The notes beneath the pieces are model-generated. The model saw only the letters and a program-made list of their open reading frames with translations. It was not told where the DNA came from and searched no databases. A DNA stretch of 64,000 bases. It comes from Actinomycetes bacterium. GTDB taxonomy: Bacteria > Actinomycetota > Acidimicrobiia > Acidimicrobiales > Palsa-688. The translations under genes and the position numbers were made by a program. Shown piece after piece: positions 34,496 to 43,339 of the stretch. The stretch is from assembly GCA_021808665.1 (NCBI GenBank), contig JAKBBA010000002.1, positions 124,001 to 188,000 on the forward strand, given 5' to 3'. Within the stretch, counting starts at the first letter, position 1, and the number at the start of each line of letters is the position of its first letter.

Positions 34496-35419
34496 GTGGA
34501 GGCCCTGCTACGCCGGCTGGACAACTTCCAGCGCAGCCACCGACTACCGGCGTTCCTATGGGCGGTGCAGAAAAAGTTCTCAGACGACAGAGGTGGCTAC
34601 CTGTGCGCCTTGATCTCCTACTACGGCTTCCTTTCCGTCTTTCCGCTGCTCCTCGCCGCCTTTACCGTTGCGGCCTACGTCCTCGCCGGAGACACCACGG
34701 CGATCCGTTCTGTCGCATCGCACCTAGACAGCTACCCGGTGATAGGACCGGCGGTTGTCGACTTGGAGGGTAAGCACCTGGGCGGCTCCCCCCTAGCGCT
34801 GGCCGTCGGCCTGGTAGGACTGGTCCTCGGCGCCCAGGGCCTGGCACAAGCGTCAATGTTCGCCTCGGCGGAGGCGTGGGACGTACCCCAGGCCAAACGC
34901 CCCGGCTTTGCGACCCGACTGACACGCGGCGCCTGGTGGTATGTCAGCTTCGGTCTCGGCGTGGTTGCTTCCACGTTCGTCTCCTCGATGGGAGGGCTGC
35001 TGCACTGGAGCGGTGGCCCGGCCCTGTCGTCGTTGATCGCGGTGACATTCGACGCTTCCATATTCGTTGCTTTGTTCCGGATCGTCACTCCGGCGGAGGT
35101 GCCTCTCAGAAGCGTCGCGCCCGGGGCAGCTGCGGCCGGTGTGACCTGGGGGGTCCTAACCGGAGTTGGGGTGGGCCTGGTTCCTCTCCTAGCCCACGCC
35201 AACCCTATGTACGGCACTTTCGCTCCAGTCCTGGGAGGGCTCGCATTCATCTACCTCATGGCACGGGTCTCGATACTGTGCATAGAAGCGAACGCCGTGT
35301 GGGATAGACACCTTTGGCCTCGTTCACTGGACGGGAAGAACCCTACCCCGGCCGACGTGCTGGCCAAAGAGTTGAGAGCCGCCGCGGAGGCGCCGGTAAC
35401 TGACCCGCAGGCCGGCTAG
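34496..35419 (+). CDS. YihY/BrkB family inner-membrane protein
   Basis: Membrane protein of 307 residues with six hydrophobic segments and the YihY/virulence factor BrkB signatures GGYLCALISYYGFLSVFPLLL and YGTFAPVLGGLAFIYLMARVSILCIEANAVW. Molecular function of the family is unclear; it was once misannotated as RNase BN. GTG at 34496 is chosen because the longer frame would run into the divergent oxidoreductase gene. Confidence 0.9.
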   Translation: MEALLRRLDNFQRSHRLPAFLWAVQKKFSDDRGGYLCALISYYGFLSVFPLLLAAFTVAAYVLAGDTTAIRSVASHLDSYPVIGPAVVDLEGKHLGGSPLALAVGLVGLVLGAQGLAQASMFASAEAWDVPQAKRPGFATRLTRGAWWYVSFGLGVVASTFVSSMGGLLHWSGGPALSSLIAVTFDASIFVALFRIVTPAEVPLRSVAPGAAAAGVTWGVLTGVGVGLVPLLAHANPMYGTFAPVLGGLAFIYLMARVSILCIEANAVWDRHLWPRSLDGKNPTPADVLAKELRAAAEAPVTDPQAG

Positions 35420-35440
35420 CGCGCGTGGATCTGGCACGCT

Positions 35441-37603
35441 GTGCAGGTGACCAGCCCTGCCCAACCGCCGTCGGCCCAGCCGCGCCCCTACCACCATACG
35501 AGCCACGACGTGAGCCGGCAAGACCCCTGGCAATGGCTCAGCGACGCCTCTGATCCTGAGGTGGTCGCTTTCCTAGAGGCCGAGAACGCATACGCCGACC
35601 TCGTCCTTGCTCCTACGCGCGACCTGCAGGGGCGGCTGTTCGAGGGGATTCGATCCAGAACCCGCGAAAGTGACGCCGGCCCGCCCTCCTACAAGCGGGG
35701 ATGGTGGTACTACACCCGCACCGAGGAGGGACTTCAATACCCTATACAGTGCCGTTTAAGCGACGTGCATCACCGCTACAGCGCTGGTGACGTCGCCCGC
35801 ATCACCCGAGAGCGTCGTCCTGACCAAGAGGAGGTGATCCTCGACGCTAACCACCTGGCCGGCTCCGACGGCTATCTAGAGGTCGGCGTCTTCGACGTGT
35901 CCCCGGACGGACGATTCCTGGCTTACGGGGTCGACACCAACGGCTCGGAGCTCTATACGATCCACTTCAGCGACCTCCTTGGAGGGCACGTCTTGGATGA
36001 CGAAATACCAGGTTGCTACTACTCAAGCGCCTGGACGAAATCCGCCGACGGCTTCTTCTACGTGAAACCGGACGCTTCTATGAGGCCATGGCAAGTGTGG
36101 TTCCACCGCCTACGCGACGATCCCTCCGCCGACCAGCTGGTCTTCGAAGAGGTCGACGAGCGCTTCTTTGTCGAAGTCGACTTGTCCCGCTCGGAGCAGA
36201 GGATCGTCATATCCACCTCGGCGAAGACGTCCTCTGAGGTCTGCTGGCTCGACGCTGAGAGCGCACCGGGCGCCACGCAGCCACAAGTCCTCCTGGAGCG
36301 AAGGGCGGAAGTGCTCTACGAGGCGGAGCACGACGGGGACTCGTGGTTTGTGACGATCAACCTCACGGCTCAGGGCGAGCCGGCGGGCCTGGGGACCGAA
36401 GCGTCGCTTTGGAGGGTCAGCGAGACCGCCGGATCACCGGAGATCCACCCAGTTCTTGAGCCGCGCAACGACACCGCAGTGGTGGGGGTCGACGCGTTCG
36501 CCGGCTTTACCGCGGTGACGGAGAGGTCCACCGTAGACGGCTTGGAGCGGGTGAGGATTCTCGCCAGGGACGGCCGGTCGGACTTCGTCGTCACCCCCGA
36601 AGCTCCCTACGCCCTGCTGGCGGCGTTGAACCCGGACTGGTACGCCAGCTCCTACCGTTACGGTTACAGCTCGTTCGTCACTCCGAAGACATGGGTCGAC
36701 CATGACGCTTCGACCGGTGTGAGCGACGTGGTTTGGGTTCAGCAAGCCGGCGGCGACTTCGACCAAAGCCGCTACCGAGTCGGACGCTTGTGGGCTGTCG
36801 CCGAGGACTCTACGCGCATACCGATCTCCGTCGCATGCCGAGCGGACCACAAGCTTGACGGCACCGCGCCGGGCATCGTGTACGGCTACGGAGCCTACGA
36901 GGTACCCTACGAGGCGGGTTTCTCCCCAGCGAACCTGAACCTGTTGGACCGAGGCGTGGTTGTGGCGATTGCTCACGTCCGCGGGGGCGGCGAGCTCGGT
37001 CGCCGCTGGCACGAGGTTGGCCGCATGGAGCGCAAAGCGAACACCTTCTCGGACTTCGTCGCCTGCAGCAGAAAGCTCGTCGAAGACGGCTGGATCAGCC
37101 CCCATCGCGTCGCCGCACGCGGCGGTAGCGCGGGAGGCCTATTGATGGGGGCTGTCACCAATATGAGACCCGATCTTTACAGGGTCGTAGTGGCCGAAGT
37201 TCCTTTCGTCGACGTCGTGACCACCATGTCGAACCCGGATCTTCCTCTTACCGTGACCGAGTGGGAAGAGTGGGGCGATCCGCTTCACGACGCGGCGGCC
37301 TTCGCGAGGATGTTGTCGTACTCCCCCTACGACAACGTGCCCGACGCCGTCGACCCGGGGTGCTGGCCGGCGATGTACGTTACGGCGGGCCTGAACGACC
37401 CGAGGGTCGGGTTTTGGGAGCCGGCCAAGTGGGTCGCCAGGCTGCGCTCGGCCGGCGCGGGGAGCTCCAATCGTCCAATAGTGCTCGTGACGGAGATGGG
37501 AGCCGGGCATATGGGGCCGACAGGGCGCTACGAGGCGTGGCGAGAAGAGGCGAAAGTGCAGGCTTTCGTACTTTCGCAACTCGACGTGGAGGCTTCTGGC
37601 TAG
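35441..37603 (+). CDS. Prolyl oligopeptidase family serine peptidase (oligopeptidase B-like)
   Basis: Cytosolic S9A peptidase of about 720 residues. The N-terminal ~400 residues form the beta-propeller (DPWQWLSDASDPEVVAFLEAEN at the front). The C-terminal alpha/beta-hydrolase domain has HVRGGGELGRRWHEVGR, nucleophile ARGGSAGGLLMGAV, an Asp in GLNDPRVGFWEP and a His in MGAGHMG. Close to oligopeptidase B (PtrB), which cuts after basic residues in short peptides. Start GTG 35441 or GTG 35447. Ends in a 4-bp overlap with the convergent AAA gene. Confidence 0.93.
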   Translation: MQVTSPAQPPSAQPRPYHHTSHDVSRQDPWQWLSDASDPEVVAFLEAENAYADLVLAPTRDLQGRLFEGIRSRTRESDAGPPSYKRGWWYYTRTEEGLQYPIQCRLSDVHHRYSAGDVARITRERRPDQEEVILDANHLAGSDGYLEVGVFDVSPDGRFLAYGVDTNGSELYTIHFSDLLGGHVLDDEIPGCYYSSAWTKSADGFFYVKPDASMRPWQVWFHRLRDDPSADQLVFEEVDERFFVEVDLSRSEQRIVISTSAKTSSEVCWLDAESAPGATQPQVLLERRAEVLYEAEHDGDSWFVTINLTAQGEPAGLGTEASLWRVSETAGSPEIHPVLEPRNDTAVVGVDAFAGFTAVTERSTVDGLERVRILARDGRSDFVVTPEAPYALLAALNPDWYASSYRYGYSSFVTPKTWVDHDASTGVSDVVWVQQAGGDFDQSRYRVGRLWAVAEDSTRIPISVACRADHKLDGTAPGIVYGYGAYEVPYEAGFSPANLNLLDRGVVVAIAHVRGGGELGRRWHEVGRMERKANTFSDFVACSRKLVEDGWISPHRVAARGGSAGGLLMGAVTNMRPDLYRVVVAEVPFVDVVTTMSNPDLPLTVTEWEEWGDPLHDAAAFARMLSYSPYDNVPDAVDPGCWPAMYVTAGLNDPRVGFWEPAKWVARLRSAGAGSSNRPIVLVTEMGAGHMGPTGRYEAWREEAKVQAFVLSQLDVEASG

Positions 37604-39450
37604 GAGCTGGCGTCCCGGCTTGAGGAGGGGACCTCAGGAGAAGCGGTGACACCAGCCTGGGGCGCGAGCCGCGGGTCGCAGCGCAGGTCGAGCACGGCGG
37701 GGGTGTGCCGGGTTTCGGCCTCGCTGAGAACAGCGGCTATTTCCGCTCCGATCAGTTCCTCCCGCTCGACCAGGGCGTCGCGGAGAGCTTCGACTAGGTA
37801 GCGGCGCTCGCTGAGAATCGAGCGTACGTCGGCGCGGGCCCCTTCGAGCAGACCTTCGAGGCTGTCCCTAGAGGCGTCGTCGCTCAGGACTTTCTCTACG
37901 ATATTTCCCCCGACGGGGCCGCGCGCCGCATCGAGTGACACCAGCGAGTTACCCATACCGAAGCTTCCAACCATTTGGGCTGCCATTTCTGTCGCTGCTT
38001 GAAGGTCCCCGGCGACGCCGCTGGTCGTGTCGGAGAAGAAGATCTCCTCCGCGACCAAGCCGCCCATTGCTATGCGGATCATGGCTTGCATGTCAGCCTT
38101 TGTCCTCGTCCAGCGTTCTTCGGCCTCCGAGTGTGCCAAAAGACCCAGAGCGCTCGCCCGCTTTATGATCGAAAGGACTTCCAGGGTACGCTCCGGGGCT
38201 ACCAGCCACGCTGTTACCGCGTGGCCGGCCTCGTGGGTGGCTATTGCGTCTCGCTCCTTCGGGCTGTAGGTGACCGGCTGGGCGAGGCCAAGCTCTGCGG
38301 TCATCTTTGCCCTCTGCAGGTCCTCCCAGTTAAGACGGTCGTCACCGCGCCGCAAAGCCCAGACCAACGCCTCGTCAAGCAAGTGCTCCAGCATCACCGG
38401 GGAGTACCCGAAAGTGGTGGCCGCGAGAGTGTCGCGGTAGGCCGGGTCGTCGAGAAGCTCGTCGTGGGCTTTGCGAGCCAGGTAGAAGTCGACTATCTCC
38501 CGTCTCCCCGCACGGCTGGGAACGTCGACGGTTATAGTCCGGTCGAAACGGCCTGGACGTAACAAGGCAGGGTCGAGGTCCGCCGCCCGGTTGGTCGCCC
38601 CAACGACGAGAACGTTCGCTGGGACCACAACTGGCTTCTTGAACAGACGACCTGGGGGCATCCAGCGGTTGACTGCGTCGATGAGGCTGCCACGGATCCG
38701 CGCGCCGAGGGTCGGGGTGTCGAACGACTGCAGTTGGATCAACAGTTCGTTGACCACACCGCTGATCCCTTCTCGTCCCCCCCCGGAGCCGAGACCTGCC
38801 CGGCTGGCGCCGATAGCGTCGATCTCCTCGATGAAGCCGATCGCCCCACCCTCCCGGCGGGCGTATTCACGCAGGGCCCGGAAATAAGATCGAATTTTGC
38901 GGTTCGTCTGCCCGTAGTACATCGACTGGAACGCCGAAGACGACACGAACAAGAAGGGCACTCCAGCTTCGGCTGCCATGGCCTTGGCTATGTACGTCTT
39001 TCCTGTCCCAGGCGGACCCTCGAAGAGCACTGCCCGCCTCGGGGTGCCGCCCATGCGCTCCTTGAAAGTCTTGTGCGCGAGGAAAAGGTTGAGGGTCTTG
39101 ACCACCTCCTCGACGACGACATCGTTGCCCTTGACGTCCGAAAGTCCGACACCTATCTCCTCCGGGCGGTACAAGACGTGCGGCGAACGGCCGGCGCCCA
39201 GGATCGGCACAGCCATCACAACAACCAAAAGGCCGAGCAACACGACCGAAGGCCCGTAGAGCCCGAAATTCCCGGGAAGGTGGAGGCCCGGCAAAGCGAA
39301 CAGCGAGAGGTCACTTCCCACCACCCCCGCCAGCACGACGCTCAACAGAACCGCCAAGCGCCGGTATCGGCGAAGTCGGTTACGTTCGCGCGACTCCGAT
39401 ACGTCAGCGGAGCGGATCACATCCGGGTGTGAAAGGTTTAGGGTTTCCAT
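37600..39450 (-). CDS. FtsH-like membrane AAA+ zinc protease with altered Walker B
   Basis: Protein of 616 residues. Two N-terminal transmembrane helices (LAVLLSVVLAGVVGSDL and SVVLLGLLVVVMAVPIL) are followed by an AAA domain with Walker A GPPGTGKTYIAKA, pore-loop-like SSSAFQSMYYGQ, and SRH region TNRAADLDPALLRPGRFDR. The M41 protease domain has HEAGH and the third ligand Asp in SGVAGDLQAATEMA. Walker B reads GFIEEIDAIG where classical FtsH has IDEID. The periplasmic loop is very short compared with FtsH. ATG at 39450 with GGAG before it. Confidence 0.88.
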   Translation of the reverse strand: METLNLSHPDVIRSADVSESRERNRLRRYRRLAVLLSVVLAGVVGSDLSLFALPGLHLPGNFGLYGPSVVLLGLLVVVMAVPILGAGRSPHVLYRPEEIGVGLSDVKGNDVVVEEVVKTLNLFLAHKTFKERMGGTPRRAVLFEGPPGTGKTYIAKAMAAEAGVPFLFVSSSAFQSMYYGQTNRKIRSYFRALREYARREGGAIGFIEEIDAIGASRAGLGSGGGREGISGVVNELLIQLQSFDTPTLGARIRGSLIDAVNRWMPPGRLFKKPVVVPANVLVVGATNRAADLDPALLRPGRFDRTITVDVPSRAGRREIVDFYLARKAHDELLDDPAYRDTLAATTFGYSPVMLEHLLDEALVWALRRGDDRLNWEDLQRAKMTAELGLAQPVTYSPKERDAIATHEAGHAVTAWLVAPERTLEVLSIIKRASALGLLAHSEAEERWTRTKADMQAMIRIAMGGLVAEEIFFSDTTSGVAGDLQAATEMAAQMVGSFGMGNSLVSLDAARGPVGGNIVEKVLSDDASRDSLEGLLEGARADVRSILSERRYLVEALRDALVEREELIGAEIAAVLSEAETRHTPAVLDLRCDPRLAPQAGVTASPEVPSSSRDASS

Positions 39451-39630
39451 CTGACTCCAAAGATCGTTTCCGCGCGGATGCGGCCATCGCCGTGACGGCC
39501 GTCTTGCACGCCAACCGTATTGCCCCGCGAGCGCCAAGTCGATGGGATCGGTGCACCTTTTCGTGTATTTCGCAGCAGAAACATTTTCTGCTAAAGGTCG
39601 GCCGGGCGGCAATCCTGCAGCCGCCGAGTT

Positions 39631-40461
39631 TCACAGGGAGATCCGAAGACCCTCGAAAGCTCCGACAACTTCAGGGCCGCTCGAACCTGCGAGCCTGGCG
39701 GCCTCGTCGACCAGAGCATCCAAAAGCTCGTCGCCGTGCGAGGGGTCGTGGTGGAAGAGTGCGAGGCGTTTAGCTCCCGACGCCCGAGCGACACCGAGTG
39801 CGTACTGGACGGTGCAGTGGCCCCAGTCGGACTTCTCCGAGAACTCCTCGGGGGTGTACTGGGCGTCGTGGATCAACAGGTCCGCGCCCCTGGCCAGTTC
39901 GATCACCCCCGGGTCGATCGAAACGAGGTCCGGCGGTGCTTGGTGGTCGCTTATGTAAGAAACGACCCTGCCGTGCAGGCTGACCCGATAGCCGACGGTC
40001 GGCCCACAGTGCGGCACAGGTCGTACCGTCACCTGCGCGCCGCCGATTTGTAGTTCGTCGTGGTAAACCTCGTTGAAGCTGTACGTACCGCGCAGATCGT
40101 TGATGGTAACCGGAAAATACGGTGGGCAGATCAGCGCGTCGATGGCCTTCGCCAACCCGAGATCGCCTGGTGGGGGCCCGTAGACGTCGAGTCGAGCGCC
40201 GAAACGGTCCGCCGGTGGAAAGAAAGGCAGGCCCTGCACGTGGTCCCAGTGGATGTGGCTGACGAGGGCGGTGCCGGCGAAGGACCCGTCAAGGGGCTGG
40301 CTGTCCCCGAACGCTCGAAGTCCTGTTCCCAGGTCGAAGATGATCGGCGATTCACCGGTCGCGGTCAACGCTACGCACGCAGTGTTTCCGCCGTAACGGC
40401 GGGTGCCCTCCGACGGGCAGGGACACGATCCGCGAACCCCGTAGAACACTACTTCGACCAC
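39631..40461 (-). CDS. Metallo-beta-lactamase fold hydrolase (PhnP/RNase Z-like)
   Basis: Protein of about 276 residues with the pattern VVFYGVRGSCPCPSEG, YGGNTACVAL, IIFDLGTGLRAFG, zinc motif SHIHWDHVQGLPFF, PVPHCGPTVGYR, SYISDHQAPP, LLIHDAQYTPEEF and LFHHDPSHGDELLDALVDEA. This belongs to the MBL group that includes PhnP-like phosphodiesterases and cyclic-nucleotide hydrolases. A phosphodiester substrate is plausible but unproven. GTG start at 40461, close behind the MaoC gene. Confidence 0.87.
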   Translation of the reverse strand: MVEVVFYGVRGSCPCPSEGTRRYGGNTACVALTATGESPIIFDLGTGLRAFGDSQPLDGSFAGTALVSHIHWDHVQGLPFFPPADRFGARLDVYGPPPGDLGLAKAIDALICPPYFPVTINDLRGTYSFNEVYHDELQIGGAQVTVRPVPHCGPTVGYRVSLHGRVVSYISDHQAPPDLVSIDPGVIELARGADLLIHDAQYTPEEFSEKSDWGHCTVQYALGVARASGAKRLALFHHDPSHGDELLDALVDEAARLAGSSGPEVVGAFEGLRISL

Positions 40462-40466
40462 CGAGG

Positions 40467-40979
40467 TCAGTCCCAGCCGGCGTCGTCGTAGGGTCGACGG
40501 CGTTGCGGGGCCGCAGCCTGCTTCCAAACCATCACCTTGCGCTTGAAGTAGCAGACTTCCTCGCCTCGCTGGTTGAACCCCTTGGTCTCGACGGTGACGA
40601 TTCCCCTGTCGTCCCTAGTAGAGGACTCCCTCTTGTCGACCACTCTCGTCTCGGCGTAGATGGTGTCACCGTGGAATGTGGGCTTACTATGGCGTAGCTC
40701 GCTCACTTCAAGGTTCGCTATACATGAGCCGCTTATGTCAGGAACGCTCATGCCGAGCACGACCGAGTAAACAAGGTTTCCGACTACCACGTTGCGGCCC
40801 TGCACAGCCTCGTTCTGCGCGAACCAGGCGTTGGTGTGCAGCGGGTGGTGGTTCATGGTGATCATACAGAAGAGGTGGTCGTCATACTCGGTGATCGTCT
40901 TACCCGGCCAGTGCTTGTACACATCGCCAGGCTTGAAGTCCTCGAAGTAGCGACCGAAAGGTCGGTCGAAGGTGCTCAC
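40467..40979 (-). CDS. MaoC-family hydratase, likely mesaconyl-CoA hydratase
   Basis: Hot-dog fold hydratase of 170 residues with the catalytic Asp/His region near the N-terminus: YKHWPGKTITEYDDHLFC followed by MNHHPLHTN. Later motifs are GNLVYSVVLGMSVPD, LRHSKPTFHGDTIYAET and GIVTVETKGFNQRGEEVCYFKRKVMV. This single-domain form matches the MaoC proteins encoded with crotonyl-CoA carboxylase/reductase in actinobacterial ethylmalonyl-CoA pathways. A methylsuccinyl-CoA dehydrogenase-like gene and a CitE-like lyase are within 3 kb, strengthening that reading. GTG start at 40979. Confidence 0.85.
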   Translation of the reverse strand: MSTFDRPFGRYFEDFKPGDVYKHWPGKTITEYDDHLFCMITMNHHPLHTNAWFAQNEAVQGRNVVVGNLVYSVVLGMSVPDISGSCIANLEVSELRHSKPTFHGDTIYAETRVVDKRESSTRDDRGIVTVETKGFNQRGEEVCYFKRKVMVWKQAAAPQRRRPYDDAGWD

Positions 40980-41022
40980 AGAAACCCCAGGCTACGCCGC
41001 CCAGCGCGTAACGTGCCATACC

Positions 41023-41685
41023 GTGATCGAACTGGAGCTACGCAACGACGTCTACCGTCGACCTCTACAGACGGCCCTGGAGCGCTTAGGCATCCAGGCT
41101 GGATGGCGTGCCGCTGACATCGGAGCAGGTGGGGGGGATGTGACCGTGGCCCTCGCCCGTATCGTCGGCAGAACCGGGAGGGTTTATGCCGTCGACTCCG
41201 ACCCGCAGCGACGCGATCAAGTGGCGGCGGCGGCTGCGCTGGCGACGCAGGCCCAGGTGGTCGCTTTGACCCAGGCGGGCGAGGAACTGCGGCTGCCCGA
41301 AGCTCTCGACCTGGCCTTCTGCCGCTTCCTGCTGATTCACGTCCACGAGCCGCTGGTAGTACTTACCAAGATGCGTGACGCAGTCCGTCCTGGGGGCTGG
41401 GTCCTAGCCCAGGAGCCGATAACCTCCGCCGGCCGGGTGGGGGGCGCTCCCCTGTCCATGCCCGACGCTACCGATGCCGACGTCGGTGCCGTCTTGACGT
41501 CGCTGGTGCGCCAGGCGGGCCTGGAGCTCGTAGACGCCTGGGCGGAGGCTCCCGCCTGGGCGGGGCCGGGACCTGTCGCCTCGTATCTTGAGGCGATGAC
41601 CGAAGTCGACCCCGGCGACGACCCGGTTGTGCTGCCTCCTCTAGTGACCGTAGTAGCCCGCCGGCCGGTAACCTCGCAGCCATGA
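41023..41685 (+). CDS. SAM-dependent methyltransferase, class I
   Basis: Rossmann-fold methyltransferase of about 220 residues: SAM motif I AADIGAGGGDVTVALARIVG, motif II YAVDSDPQRRDQ, and a post-II region LDLAFCRFLLIHVHEPLVVL with RPGGWVLAQEP. Substrate is unknown. GTG 41023 is preferred over GTG 40972, which would overlap the divergent MaoC start. Its stop overlaps the following acyl-CoA dehydrogenase ATG (ATGA), so the two are translationally coupled. Confidence 0.85.
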   Translation: MIELELRNDVYRRPLQTALERLGIQAGWRAADIGAGGGDVTVALARIVGRTGRVYAVDSDPQRRDQVAAAAALATQAQVVALTQAGEELRLPEALDLAFCRFLLIHVHEPLVVLTKMRDAVRPGGWVLAQEPITSAGRVGGAPLSMPDATDADVGAVLTSLVRQAGLELVDAWAEAPAWAGPGPVASYLEAMTEVDPGDDPVVLPPLVTVVARRPVTSQP

Positions 41686-43319
41686 CGACGTCCGACTCTC
41701 ACCTGTCCGTCGAGGAGGCTCTCGAAGCTCTCGACGTCGGACGACAGGTTGCCGCAGCAGCAGTCGCCGCCCTCGCCGCAGAGGGTAAAGCTGCGCTTGA
41801 CGACAACCAGGTGCTCGCCTATGACCTCGCCCACGTCACCGCCGGACTTGAGGTGGCCGCCATAGGGCTGCGCGACTGTCCGAAGGACCCGGAGTCCGTC
41901 AAACTCGCGAAGATCTTCGCTGCAGACGCCCTCGCAGATCTTGCCTCGCGGATGTTCTCCCAGGAGCAGGCGTGGTCTGCGACAACCACCAGCCTCGACG
42001 CCACCCGCGGCTTTGTAAGCGCGCACCGCCACCCCGACTACGTGGCTTCGTCGCAGTTGGAGTCCGCTATGGATCCCTCGGGGATGCTCGACGCGGACTT
42101 CCAGATGGTCGCCGAGGCGTTCCGTCGTTTCGCAGAGGAGCGCGTCGGCCCGCTCGCAGAGTCGATCCACCGCGGGAACATGGACGTACCGGAAGCGGTG
42201 ATAGAAGGTCTCGGCGAGCTCGGCGCCTTCGGGCTGTCCGTCCCGGAGGCTTACGGAGGAGCGGCATCCGGAGACGGTAACGACTATCTCGCTATGGTCG
42301 TGGCCACCGAGGAGCTCTCAAGAGTGTCGCTTGGCGCCGCCGGGTCGCTGATAACCCGACCGGAGATCCTCGCCCGCGCTCTTCTCGCTGGGGGCACCGA
42401 AAGCCAGAAGAAGCACTGGTTGCCCCGGCTCGCCTCCGGGGACATCATGGCCGCGGTGGCGGTCACCGAACCCGACCACGGCTCCGACGTGGCGGGCTTG
42501 ACCTTCTCAGCGCGCCCACAGGGGGACGGATGGCGCCTGGACGGCACAAAAACCTGGTGCACGTTCGCGGCGCGTGCAGACGTGTTGATGGTCCTTGCTA
42601 GGACCGACCCGGACCGCTCGGCCGGCCACAAGGGCCTTTCGCTTTTCGTGGTGGAGAAAGACAGGGCTTCCTCGGCGGGGTTCGTGCTCAGCCAGCCCGA
42701 CGGTGGCCGGCTGGAAGGAAGGCCCATCGACACTCTCGGCTACCGGGGGATGCACTCCTACGAGCTTGCGTTCGACGCATGGCTGGTCCCCGGGGACTGC
42801 CTTGTCGGCGGGCAAGCCGGGCTCGGCCGGGGCTTCTACCTTCAAATGGAAGGATTCGAGAACGGCCGGCTGCAGACCGCTGCGAGAGCGGTAGGCCTGA
42901 TGCAGGCGGCTTTCGAGGCAGCGCTTCGCTACGCCGAGCAGCGGGTGGTGTTCGGACGGCCTATCGTCGACTACCAGCTGACAAGGGTGAAGCTTGCCCG
43001 TATGGCGGCGATCATCCAATCCTGCCGGGCCTACAACTACCATGCGGCTGGACTGGCGGCGCGTGGGACAGCACGCCTTGAGGCGTCTTTGATCAAGGCG
43101 TTCTCGTGCCGGGCAGCCGAGTGGGTGGCGCGCGAAGCCCTCCAGATCCACGGTGGCATGGGCTACGCAGAGGAGTACCCGGTTAGCCGTTACTTCGTCG
43201 ACGCACGTGTCCTGTCTATTTTCGAAGGGGCAGACGAGACTCTCGCGCTGAAAGTGATAGCCCGCCGGCTCGTCGAAGCTGCCACCTCGACAGCCGGCGA
43301 CGCCTCTCGGGGCGGCTAG
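41682..43319 (+). CDS. mcd: Long acyl-CoA dehydrogenase, probable methylsuccinyl-CoA dehydrogenase
   Basis: FAD dehydrogenase of 545 residues, about 150 longer at the N-terminus than ordinary acyl-CoA dehydrogenases. The extension is a helical, Ala-rich domain (AAAAVAALAAEGKAALDDNQVLAYDLAHVTA region). The core has FGLSVPEAYGGAASGDGNDYLAM, VTEPDHGSDVAGL, RVVFGRPIVDYQLTRVKLARM and IHGGMGYAEEYPVSRYFVDARVLSIFEGADET. Such N-terminally extended enzymes include the methylsuccinyl-CoA dehydrogenase of the ethylmalonyl-CoA pathway. MaoC and CitE-like neighbours agree; substrate is still inferred. Confidence 0.82.
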   Translation: MTTSDSHLSVEEALEALDVGRQVAAAAVAALAAEGKAALDDNQVLAYDLAHVTAGLEVAAIGLRDCPKDPESVKLAKIFAADALADLASRMFSQEQAWSATTTSLDATRGFVSAHRHPDYVASSQLESAMDPSGMLDADFQMVAEAFRRFAEERVGPLAESIHRGNMDVPEAVIEGLGELGAFGLSVPEAYGGAASGDGNDYLAMVVATEELSRVSLGAAGSLITRPEILARALLAGGTESQKKHWLPRLASGDIMAAVAVTEPDHGSDVAGLTFSARPQGDGWRLDGTKTWCTFAARADVLMVLARTDPDRSAGHKGLSLFVVEKDRASSAGFVLSQPDGGRLEGRPIDTLGYRGMHSYELAFDAWLVPGDCLVGGQAGLGRGFYLQMEGFENGRLQTAARAVGLMQAAFEAALRYAEQRVVFGRPIVDYQLTRVKLARMAAIIQSCRAYNYHAAGLAARGTARLEASLIKAFSCRAAEWVAREALQIHGGMGYAEEYPVSRYFVDARVLSIFEGADETLALKVIARRLVEAATSTAGDASRGG

Positions 43320-43339
43320 GCCTGGGCGCTTCGGATTGC

